Shown here piece after piece: positions 22,423 through 32,164 of a stretch of 64,000 bases of DNA. Each line of letters starts with the position of its first letter. The stretch's first letter is position 1. A program made the position numbers and the translations under genes. Source of the DNA: Heracleum sosnowskyi (lineage: Eukaryota; Streptophyta; Magnoliopsida; Apiales; Apiaceae). The notes beneath the pieces were generated by a model. The model did no database searches. It was not told the origin of the DNA and was given only the letters and a program-made list of their open reading frames with translations. The stretch lies in NCBI GenBank assembly GCA_030848705.1, contig CM061240.1, positions 18,619,001 through 18,683,000 of the forward strand, in the 5' to 3' direction.

Positions 22423-22704
22423 CTGCAAAAAAAAGCATCAACTATCAAAAGATTGAGCTGAGAGTTGTAAATGTCTCCTGTAGATTGTCCAAGCAGTCAG
22501 CTTCTGTAACTCTGAGAGTACATAGAGGGATATCCTAGTGATAAAGATGTGTATCTAGTGTTGTAAACTTGAGATAAACTCAGGTTCGATCTCCATTCTG
22601 ACATATAACATATCCCTAGGCAAGCGCTATGTGTTGCCTCACCTCGAGTCTGTTACAACTGACAAACACAAAGACATACCATACATAAACTCTATCAGAC
22701 TTAC

Positions 22705-23186
22705 ATAAGAGTTTTGGACCACGAGCTTCACGTTTTTTGCCATAAGGAATTTCAGTATAAGCCCAATTTATTTCTCTAATTTGCTGGTACCTAAATGATG
22801 TTAGTCACCGTCAGTTACTATGAAAAACACGAGAAAAGGCTGTGGAGAGTTTTAGATGAATCAAATTCCGTGTTCTCTATCTTGTCTTGTTATTAACTTG
22901 TTGCAATCGTTTACATTGGTTAACATAGTTTCTATCAACCTTTCTATGCTTTCAACATTGACAACTTTTTTTTGTCAAGATATCTAAATGTTCAGAGAAT
23001 ATACAGATTTTTAACCACATAGCATAGGAAATCAAATTAGCTAATCTTGTTATTACATTAGGTGATGATCATAGTAGATTAGTAGTATATTTTTGTATTT
23101 TAAACTAATAAATCGGTACCTAACTTTGACCCATACAGCGGCCATACATCCCTTTCTTTCTGGCGCTGCATCAGTTATCACAGTGC
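22705..23186 (-). pseudogene. Two joined captured exons, unknown gene
   Basis: The minus strand has exon 23186-23120 (reads TVITDAAPERKGCMAAVWVK) and exon 22790-22705 (reads YQQIREINWAYTEIPYGKK then REARGPKLL). The first begins after TATAG and ends AG before GTACC; the second starts after TTTAG and ends at a canonical GTAAGT donor. The reading frame passes cleanly across the junction (…VRYQQ…), which supports a real gene of origin. I cannot name that gene. Confidence 0.45.
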
Positions 23187-23567
23187 CTATAAATAAGCTG
23201 TTATGGTGATTAATCTATACCATAATAAGCTATAATTTACTTTAGCATTGTGGTACAACGCAAAATTAGCACAAAGTGGAGTCCATGCAAGTTTAATTAC
23301 TACTTAGTTAGAGGTCCTAATCAATGCCGCCCCCTCAGGGTCCCGAAGATGAACCGATGATCTGAGAATAAAGAGAAGCAACTTTTTCTTAATTTTGTTC
23401 TGACCTTTATTATTTTACTTATTATTTTGTTTTAAAGAATATATCACCATTTTCTCATGTCGCATTTCTTTTGGGTTCCAATACCTCGTGTTGGTTCATT
23501 TATGTCTGTTTGCTTACATTTTTACTTTAAAGTTCTCAAGAACCTGCTATTTGTTCTAAAATTACAG

Positions 23568-23989
23568 AACATGATTACTGGAGCGGCACAAATGGATGGA
23601 GGGATTCTTGTTCTCAATAAGGTTGATGTTGTCGATGACCCAGAGCTACTTGAGCTTGTCGAGATGGAACTACGTGGTATGCATAAGTTTTAAAATGGTT
23701 GTTATAGCGTGCAGTATATTCTGTCCAAGATTCAATTTTTTTATTACTACTGTTTTTGCATATATGAACATACAATATTATAAACGATGTTGCAGACCTG
23801 CTAAACTTCTACAAATTTCCTGGGGATGAAATAACAATTGTTCGGGGTTCGGCTTTGTCTGCTTTACAAGGAACAAATGAAGACCTCGGGAAAAAGGCAA
23901 TCCTAAAATTAATGGAAGCTGTGGACCAGTACATAACTGATCATGTTCGCCAACTTGATAAGCCTTTCTTAATGCAAGTTACTAGTTAA
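23568..23989 (+). pseudogene. Captured mitochondrial EF-Tu gene fragment
   Basis: Exon 23568-23676 reads NMITGAAQMDGGILVLNKVD then VVDDPELLELVEMELR. After a GT-AG intron, exon 23796 onward reads DLLNFYKFPGDEITIVRGSA, LSALQGTN and RQLDKPFL, with a stop at 23987. These are the G3-G4-G5 segments of the GTP domain of translation factor EF-Tu. DPELL, YKFPGD and SALSALQGTN match the mitochondrial rather than the plastid form. About 30 residues normally lying between GGILV and NKVD are missing, and both the start of the GTPase and domains II-III are absent, so it is not functional. The retained intron shows capture as DNA, not from mRNA. Confidence 0.85.
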
Positions 23990-24179
23990 GAGGTTGAAAA
24001 TGAGTTTGGAAACTTGTTGGATGTTTAATCTAATTGCAAGTAATTTTAGTTACTAGTCATTGTATTTATAGTGTATTATTTGGTTTGGATGTTATGATTG
24101 ATTTTGATGAATGTAGATTGTGGATTGTACAATTGTTTGTACAGGAAATGACCAAAACAAAAAGAATTTTTCAAAAAGA

Positions 24180-24664
24180 AAAGTCACCATTTCCAACCAA
24201 ATCTGCACATTTCCTACCAAGCTTACCATTCGAAACCCAGAATGGTAGGAAATGCTTGGTAGGAAATGCTAGTTTACATGGTTTCTGATATAAAACCAAC
24301 CAATTGACATATTAGACATTGGTAGGAAATAGATCTTGACTGAAGTCAAATGTGACATGGAAACAATGACGTGGACTGGTCCCACTTAACACGTGGATGC
24401 CATGTCAACATTGGGGGACCCCTTTAAGCTGACGTGGCTCTTGACGTGTCAAGTGATGTGTCAAGGCCCCACATGCCAAGTGGCTGCCCATGTGGCAAGC
24501 CACATGGGCAGCCACTTGGCATGTGGGGGCCTTTTAGAAATAACCTAGCAATTCCTACCATTAAGCATTTCCGACTTGAGCAATTCCAACCAACGGGTTT
24601 GGTTGGAATTGATTCCATTTCCGACCAAAATGTGGCAATTTCCAACCAATTGAATGGTAGGAAA
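24180..24664. repeat. Right subterminal repeats of the CACTA-like element
   Basis: Copies of TTTCCTACCAA, TTTCCAACCAA and GGTAGGAAATG, matching the left-end family at 18,820-19,545, flank a large hairpin. The series stops at 24,664 without a terminal CTTGTAGTG. Confidence 0.75.
24463..24533. repeat. Near-perfect 33-bp inverted repeat with 4-bp loop
   Basis: Left arm 24463-24495, loop caag (24496-24499), right arm 24500-24533 with one extra G. It is GC-rich (GGCCCCACATG, CCAAGTGG, CTGCCCATGTGG) in an AT-rich region. A transcript would form a long hairpin of the kind that feeds small-RNA production. Confidence 0.92.
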
Positions 24665-24819
24665 CTAGTCAAAAAATTTTGAGAAATTACTAAAAATAAA
24701 AATATTAATTTTTCTAAAGTTATTTGCATCTCTAGTATTTTTTGAAAATATATGTGAAAATACAGTTTACAAACGTAAGCAACAAAATGCATATTCTCAA
24801 TATCAATAAATAATAAATA

Positions 24820-25963
24820 CTAGCCTGTAACCCGTGCCTTGCACGGGCCTGAAAAAATAATAAACTAAAAAATTTAATATTAAAATAAAAGTAAAAATTA
24901 ATATGATAAATTATAAAATGAGAAACTTAAATATTAATTGGAACATAAAAAAATATTAAAAAATACAGATGGGGCTGAGGAAGATAAATGAGGTATTATT
25001 AATATTATTTTATAATAAAATAATATTAATAATAAGGACAGATAGAAAATCTAACATGTTTTAATTAAAAAAAGTAATTACCCGTAATATTTTTAGAAGT
25101 GTTTTAATTATATTAATTGTATTTATTAAAAAAATACGTTGACATGTTAAAATAAGTAATTTTTTTAATAAGGACAAATAGGAAAGCTAACGTGTTTTAA
25201 TTAAAAAAAAAACTACCTATAATATTTTTAGATGTGTTTTAATTATATTAATTGTATTTGTTAAAAAAATACGTTCACTTATTAAAATAGGTAAGTTTTT
25301 TTTTAAGTAATTAAAAGTATTAAAATAAGTTTTAAAATATATAAGTAAGGGTTGCACTTTATATTTTTGGAAAAGAGGGATTTTACTGATAACAAATATA
25401 AAAGGTAATATATTTTAATTTAAAGGTAATTGCCCGTGATATTTTTGGAAAAGAAGTAGATTTTGTTAAGAAAAAATATATTTTAATTATATAAGGCAAT
25501 CAACTAGTTACTATTTTTATATTATTTTATTATTAATTAAATAGAGTATTAAAATAGATTTTAAAATAAATAAGTAAGGATTGCACTTCATATTTTTGGA
25601 AAACAGAGATTTTAGTGATAACAAATATAAAAGTTAATATGTTTTAATTTAAATATAATTGTCATGATATTTTTGGAAAAAGGAGTAAATTTTGTTAGAA
25701 AAAAGCTTTCGTTATCCTAAAAAGAAAGAAGTATATTTGTAGCAGTATATCCTAAATTTAAACAAATTATATCCCAAATTTCTATTTTTTTGATTAGATT
25801 TCAATATTATTTGATTTTTATGTAGTAAAATATAGTGAAATATTAATGTAGAATAAAACTTTCCCGAATTTTGATTATATTATTAATTTATTAATTAGAA
25901 AAAGTACCGAAAAACAAAAACTAACCGAAAATCAAAACTTTTAATGTTTCGGCTTTAATAATA
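24820..25963 (-). mobile_element. Helitron-like unit 1 of a tandem array
   Basis: Read on the minus strand the unit ends with a perfect hairpin (CCCGTGC/GCACGGG, loop of three, at 24831-24847), a short spacer, CTAG (24820-24823) and T. This is the Helitron 3' signature. The inside is AT-rich with short repeats (gtaattgcccgtgatattttt type) and no ORF. The 5' terminus is not an exact TC. Confidence 0.7.
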
Positions 25964-27617
25964 CTAGCATATAACCCGTGCAAGGCACGACCTTAAAAAC
26001 AATAAACTAAAAAATTTAATGTGAACGGAAAATATTAAAATAAAAGTAAAAATTAATATTATAAATTATAAAATGAGAAACTTAAATATTCATTCAAACA
26101 TAAAAAAATATAAAAAATATATAAATGAGGTCGAGGAAGATAAATGAGGTATTATTAATATTATTTTATAATAAAATAATATTAATAATAAGGACATATA
26201 GAAAATCTAACATGTTTTAATTAAAAAAAGTAATTGACCGTGATATTTTTAGAAGTGTTTTAATTATATTAATTGTTTTTATTAAAAAAATATGTTGACA
26301 TGTTAAAATAAGTAAGTTTTTTTAATAAGGACAAATAGAAAAGTTAACATGTTTTAATTAAAAAAAAGTAACTACACATAATATTTTTAGATGTATTTTA
26401 ATTATATTAATTTTATGTGTTAAAAAAATACGTTCACTTGTTAAAATAGGTAAGTTTTTTTAAATAATTAAAAGTATTAAAATAGGTTTTATAATATATA
26501 ACTTGCGCTTGATATTTTTGGAAAATAGAGATTTTAATGATAACAAATATAAAAGGTAATATATTTTAATTTAAAGGTAATTGCCCGTGATATTTTTGGA
26601 AAAAAGTACAGTTTGTTAAAAAAAAATGTTTTAACTATAAAAAAGGCAATCAACTAGTTACTATTTTTATATTATTTTATTATTTATTAAATAGAGTATT
26701 AAAATAGGTTTTAAAATAAATAAGTAAGGATTGCACCTCATATTTTTGGAAAATAGGGATTTTAGTGATGATGTGTTTTAATTATATTAATTGTATTTGT
26801 TAAAAAAAATACGTTCACTTGTTAAAATAGATAAGTTTTTTTTAAATAATTAAAAGTATTAAAATAAGTTTTAAAATATATAAGTAAGAGTTGCACTTGA
26901 TATTTTTGGAAAATAGAGATTTTAGTGATAACAAATATAAAAGGTAATATATTTTAATTTAAAGGTAATTACCCGTGATATTTTTGGAAAAGAAGTAGAT
27001 TTTGTTAGAAAAAAAATGTTTTAATTATAAAAGGCAATCAGCTAGTTAATATTTTTATATTATTTTATTATTTATTAAATAGAGTATTAAAATAGATTTT
27101 AAAATAAATAAGTAAGGATTGCACCTCATATTTTTGGAAAATAGAGATTTTAGTGATAACAAATATAAAAGATATTATGTTTTAATTTAAAGGTAATTGT
27201 CGTGATATTTTTGGAAAAGGAGTAGATTTTGTTATATATTTTTTTTAATTATAAAAGACAATCAGTTATTGTCTATTTTTATATTATTTTATTATATATT
27301 AAATAAAGTATTAAAATAGGTTTTAAAATAAATAAGTAAGTATTAAGTAGTAGCTTTCGTTATCCTAAAAAGAAAGAAGTATATTTGTAGCAGTTTATCC
27401 TAAATTTAAACAAATTATATCCCACATTTTCATTTTTTTATTAGATTTCAATATTATTTGATTTTTATGTAGTAAAATATAGTGAAATATTAATGTAGAA
27501 TAAAACTTTCCCGAATTTTGATTATATTATTAATTTATTAATTAGAAAAACTACCGAAAACCAAAAACCGACCATTAACCGAAAACCAAAACTTTCAATG
27601 TTTTGGCTTTAATAATA
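25964..27617 (-). mobile_element. Helitron-like unit 2 of a tandem array
   Basis: CTAG is at 25964-25967 with the hairpin CGTGC-AAG-GCACG at 25977-25989 on the minus strand. It is closely related to unit 1 and carries an extra internal duplication (a block with aagtattaaaataggtttt and gatatttttggaaaa is repeated about three times), which explains its larger size. Confidence 0.7.
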
Positions 27618-28578
27618 CTAGCTTAAAACCTATGCGATGCACGGATTATTAATTGTTATTTTATTATTATTTTTTTAATATTTTTTTAATTGTAATTGTG
27701 CAAAAAATAAGTAGGCATGTTAAAATAGCTAAACACTTTTAATTAATTAAAAACATTAAAACAGATTTTAAAATAAATAGGTATGGGTTTGCCCGTTATA
27801 ATTTTAGAAAATGAGGGGTATTAGTAAGAAAAAATAAAAAATGTAACATATATTTTGTTTAAAAAGGTAAATGTCCGTGATATTTTTTGGAAAATGTGGT
27901 TTTAAAATTTAATAATTAAAAGTATTTAAATACGTTTTAAAATAAATAAGTAAAGGGTTTCCTGTGATATTTTTGGAAAAATAATTGATTTTAGTGAGAA
28001 AAATAGAAAAAGTAAATTATAAAAGGCAATTTCCCGTGATATATTTAGAAAAGGATGGACTTTGTTAGAAAAAATATATAATGTGTTTTAGCTGAAAAGA
28101 TAATTGGTTATAAATAGGTATTTGATTATTTATATTTTAATATTTTTAGTAATTGCATTTGTTAAGAAAAATAAGTAGACATGTTAAAATAGGCAAGTTT
28201 TTGAAAAAATAATTATAATTTTAAAATAGGTTTAAAAATAAATAACTAAAGGTTTGTCCATGATATTTTTGGAAAAGGAGGGGTTTTAGTAAAGAAAAAT
28301 AGAAAAACAAACATGTTTTAGTTAAAAAAGGTAATTGCCCATGATATATTTGAAAAAGTAGGGGAATTTGTTATAAAAAATAGAAAAAATAATGTATTTT
28401 AGGTGAAAAAGGTAGTTGGTTATAAATAGGTAATATTATTATTTAATAATATATTTCTATAAATAAGTAAGGTTAATTAAGTAAAAACCCGAAGTACAAG
28501 GGCAATTAAGTAAAATCATAATGTACCATACCGATCGACCAAACTTTTAATGTTTCGTCTATTATATAATAGTATTGA
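27618..28578 (-). mobile_element. Helitron-like unit 3 of a tandem array
   Basis: The minus-strand 3' end is CTAG at 27618-27621 with a decayed hairpin (tatgcgatgcacgg). Its 5' end is TCAATACTATTATATAATAG, preceded by A, the correct Helitron 5' pattern. It is a different subfamily from units 1-2. Confidence 0.65.
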
Positions 28579-28580
28579 TA

Positions 28581-29470
28581 CCAGCTTTAAACCCCTGCGA
28601 TGCACGGATTGTTAATTGTTATTTTATTATTATTTTTTAAATATTTTATTAATTATAATTGTCCAAAAAATAAGTAGACATGTTAAAATAGCTAAACACT
28701 TTTAATTAATTAAAAACATTAAAACAAATTTTAAAATAAATAAGTATTGGTTTACCCGTTATATTTTTGGAAAATGAGAGGTTTTATTAAGAAAAAATAA
28801 AGAATGTAACATATATTTTGTTTAAATTAATTGCAATTGTCCAAAAAATAAGTAGGCATGTTAAAATAGCTAAACAATTTTAATTAATTAAAAACATTAA
28901 AACAAATTTTAAAATAAATAAGTATGGGTTTGCCCGTTATATTTTTGGAAAATGAGAGATTTTAGTAAGGAAAAATAAAGAATGTAACATATATTAGTTT
29001 AAATAAGTATTTGATTATTTATATTTTAATATTTTTAGTAATTGCATTTGTTATGAAAAATAAGTATACATGTTAAAATAGGTAAATTTTTAAAAATAAT
29101 AATTATAATATGAAAATAGGTTTAAAAATAAATAACTTAAGGTTTGTCCGTGATATTTTTGGAAAATGAGGGGTTTTAGTAAAGAAAAATAGAAAAACAA
29201 ATATGTTTTAGTTAAAAAAAGGTAATTGCCCGTGATATATTGGAAAAAGTAGGAGAATTTGTTAGAAAAAATAATGTATTTTAGGTAAAAAAACTGTAAT
29301 TGGTTATAAATTGGTAATATTATTATTTAATAATATATTTCTATAAATAAGTAAGATTAATTAAGTAAAAACATGAAATACAATTAATTAAGGTCAATTA
29401 AGTAAAATCACAACATACCATACCGACCAACCAAACTTTTAATATTTCGTCTATTATATAATAGTATTGA
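28581..29470 (-). mobile_element. Helitron-like unit 4 of a tandem array
   Basis: The minus-strand 3' end is CTGG (28581-28584) followed by T, with the hairpin region ccctgcgatgcacgg. Its 5' end is again TCAATACTATTATATAATAG, preceded by A. Only the dinucleotide TA separates it from unit 3, so the two sit head to tail. Confidence 0.65.
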
Positions 29471-30198
29471 TAGTATAGATAGTATAGATTAGAGCCGCAA
29501 ATAAGTTTAGGAAAAAAAATAGTAATTTTAGTAATTTCTCAATATTTTTTTCAGAGATTTTCACGTTGTAAACAGTATTTTAAGGTTGTTAATATTTGGA
29601 GTTAATTATCTGAAAAATAATTACAGTAATTTTTTGTTACATTTGAGGTTGTATACAATTAGATTGTATGTTTTGCAAAAAAAAACGTATTTTTGCAAAA
29701 AATTTAAAAAAATTGTATTCTGAAAAAAACCTGAAAAATATTTTTTTTAATCAAACAATTAGTTGGATAGATGATATTTTCTCTTATATGATTATGTATA
29801 ATATACTTATTGTATCAATCATTGGTTGAAAATTAAAAGTTCTACAATTAAGATTTTAAATAAAATTAAAAAACTAATTTTAACTTAACCAAAGGCTCCC
29901 CGTTTCTCTTAGTTGTTGGCTTAAATGTTTTTAAAAATTTATGAAATTACTGATTATTCTGTAGAAATTTTAATATTACCTTAATCATTATTGTTTATAT
30001 ATATTATCGATTTTACTCAAAAGTTAAATGTTAGCTTACTTCACAAAATTTATATATACATCTAGTATCACTGCCCTACTTTATTTTCTATCGAAATTTT
30101 TTGTATATCATAAAAAAATAACATACTTTTTAAAATTAATTTAATTTATGTCATTTTATTATATATTAATTATTTTTACAGACAAATATTCAATATAT
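29471..30198. other. AT-rich spacer between the Helitron array and the MULE
   Basis: No gene is seen. A phrase near 29,520-29,550 (gtaatttctcaa) is the complement of one at about 24,680 (ttgagaaattac), so the two flanks of the Helitron array share a short inverted match. Its meaning is unclear. Confidence 0.5.
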
Positions 30199-30208
30199 AT
30201 ATGGGTCC

Positions 30209-30400
30209 GAGTATCATGTTCCTGAGGTTACCTCAGGGAGTTACCTGAGGCAATTAAAAATTTTCCATACAAATACAGGCCGGTATTATTGTAATTTCAG
30301 AAAAATTAACATATTTACAAAATTGCCATCACTTTTTTGTACTTGAAAATAAGTTTATCTCAGGTAATCTTCCTGAGGTAACCTGAGGATCTTTTTTCTC
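30209..30400. mobile_element. MITE inserted in the MULE's left terminus
   Basis: A 192-bp element with inverted ends (GAG..., then CAGGTTACCTCAGG / CCTGAGGTAACCTG cores) is flanked by a perfect 10-bp duplication, atatgggtcc (30199-30208 and 30401-30410). The duplication includes the first bases of the MULE, so the MITE landed after the MULE. The TSD length suggests a MULE-type MITE. Confidence 0.85.
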
Positions 30401-30490
30401 ATATGGGTCCCATTCCACAATCACACCAGGAAGGGGACTGAAATCACCAAATCCTAGCCATCCATTTTAAAAATAAACAGTATGGATTAA

Positions 30491-30536
30491 ACACTCCCGC
30501 AATGAAACAATGCGGTACCGCAATGAAACATTGCGG
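30491..30536. repeat. CCGCAATG palindromes, left group
   Basis: Two adjacent imperfect palindromes: ccgcaatgaaacaatgcgg and ccgcaatgaaacattgcgg. The same motif recurs on the far side of the Sirevirus and near the MULE's right end. Confidence 0.9.
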
Positions 30537-30544
30537 GAGGAGGC

Positions 30545-32061
30545 TGAAAGGCATATGCTATAGCCTATTTGTAATTCGAGGATTCTACTCAACTTAAACC
30601 AGAATGTAATAAGTAAATATTAGGTGGTCACAGGAATCTCAGAGAGTTTTATCTGTCAAGAGAATGGAGTATTAAAGTCATCTACATACTTGAAGTTATT
30701 TTACATTGAAAGAAGTTCAATTTATTGTTCAAGCCTCAGTGAATTATTCAAGAAAGTGGATTTACTACAGTGACAGAGATTTCCAGTTGGTGACAGAAGA
30801 AGTACAGGATACCGAGTTTATTCAGAGCTAAAGAAAAGAAGCCACAGCTTTAAATGTTTTAAAGATGAAGAATTATCACTGAAGTCAATTATTCATGAAC
30901 CAGACAGTGCATCGAATGACGACATCAATCAGTGGAATTAAATCATCTATATTCAGTGGTTTTCAGAAGATAGAGGAATGCTATGTTTTTAAGTTATCTT
31001 CTTTTAAATTGTTAATCAATTTAATAAATAAATTAATTCTCTTAGAATTAATTTATTTATTAAATTAATTAATTTAGTTGTTTAAATTATTTATTAACTT
31101 AATTCTAGAAAAAAATTAATTTAATTTAGAATTTAAATTAACTAATTTAATTTAAAAGAAATAATCTTAACTCAATATGACCTTGTTTTAGAAAACAGTA
31201 GGTCATACCGACTCATTTCTAAGGTCATACCGACACATTTAAAGGTCATACCGAGTCATTTCTAAGGTCATACCGACACATTGCTCAGAGGTCATACCGA
31301 ATAATAAAAAGGTCATACCGAGTAATATGAAGGTCATACCGAGTCATTTCTCAGGTCATACCGACTCATTCAGCAGGTCATACCGGTTCTTTTCTAAGGT
31401 TCTACCGAAAGTTGGTAGAAGTACAGCAGGTCATACCGGACACATTTCTGAGGTCATATTGATGAAGCATGGTTCTACTGAGCTCAATTCATAGGTCATA
31501 CAAGTGTATTGATTTGTTTTATTAAATCATTTTGATTTAATTAACAGGTCATACAAGGCTTATGACTTGATATAAATCAAGACGGCTGGACAGAACACAG
31601 ACTTGTATTATCAAAGCATCAGACATTTCTCTCAAGAAAAAAAACGAAGAAAGCATTTGATCTCATTTCTTCTCAAGCAATTAATTCTAGTTTGTATTGT
31701 TAAATCCAAACCACTAGAAGTTGATTACTTGTATTGCTTTGATTATCTAGCGGATTTTTATCCCTAGAATTTATCTCGAACTTGTTTTTAGCATTCGATC
31801 TTTTTATTACAAATATTAGAAGAGTTCATGTCGAATTTATTCTAAATTTGTATTAATTAGTTTGAGATAAATACTTTGTAATCCTTATTGTATTTGCAAC
31901 ACCCTTCAAGTTTAATATAAGTTATATTTAACTTGAATCTTGTTTCATTTATATTCCGCATTAATTTGTTCTAAATTGTTAAATTATTCAAAGAACAAAT
32001 TTCGATAAAACGGTATAGTTTGTATTCAACCCCCCTTCTACAAACTTATCAGGACCTAACA
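30545..32061 (+). repeat. 5' LTR of Sirevirus 1
   Basis: It starts TGAAAGGCATATGC and ends GGACCTAACA. The middle (31198-31580) carries about ten copies of GGTCATACCG plus variants, spaced 20-25 bp. A pyrimidine tract and TTCAACCCCCCTTCTAC lie just before the end. Confidence 0.95.
31198..31580. repeat. GGTCATACCG repeat array in the 5' LTR
   Basis: About ten copies of aGGTCATACCGA/G followed by gtcattt-like spacers, with decayed copies (aggttctaccg, aggtcatattg, aggtcatacaag) at the 3' side. Regular short repeats in the U3 part of LTRs commonly act as enhancer or silencer sites. The same array lies at 40323-40690 in the 3' LTR. Confidence 0.85.
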
Positions 32062-32063
32062 AT

Positions 32064-32076
32064 TGGCATCAGAGCC
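32064..32076 (+). other. Primer-binding site of Sirevirus 1
   Basis: TTGGCATCAGAGCC follows the LTR by two bases. It is the usual Copia site complementary to the 3' end of initiator methionine tRNA, with C in place of T at one position. Confidence 0.8.
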
Positions 32077-32164
32077 TTTTGATTGATATACAAATCAAAG
32101 ATACAATTGTTTTGAGATTTTTCTTAAACTCTGAAATTTTTATTATTCCTAAAAATCTCAAAAG

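Larger units (their letters stand above)
18797..24664. mobile_element. Gene-capturing CACTA-like element, 3' terminus missing
   Basis: The left end is CACTACAAGAAAAACGGCC, a CACTA terminus of a family distinct from the element at 13,535. Subterminal repeats around TTGGTAGGAAA / TTTCCTACCAA and a TTTCCGACCA variant are dense at 18,820-19,545 and reappear in both orientations at 24,180-24,664, which marks the two ends of one element. Between them lie a 680-bp tandem duplication, a leader-like pyrimidine-rich stretch, and pieces of several host genes on both strands with intron sites kept. No matching CTTGTAGTG is found on the right, so the terminus was lost or lies beyond the Helitron array. 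No CACTA transposase was recognised. Known Pack-type CACTA elements capture host DNA in this way. Confidence 0.75.

Noticed and set aside
22214..22456. Plus-strand 80-codon frame
   Set aside because: The opposite strand carries the splice-bounded rhamnogalacturonate lyase exon; this is its shadow.
24424..24792. Long open frames on both strands
   Set aside because: They mirror each other because they cross the large inverted repeat and CACTA subterminal repeats.
31198..31580. CRISPR-like array
   Set aside because: Spaced short repeats, but they are in a plant LTR, spacers are similar to each other, and the array recurs in the other LTR.
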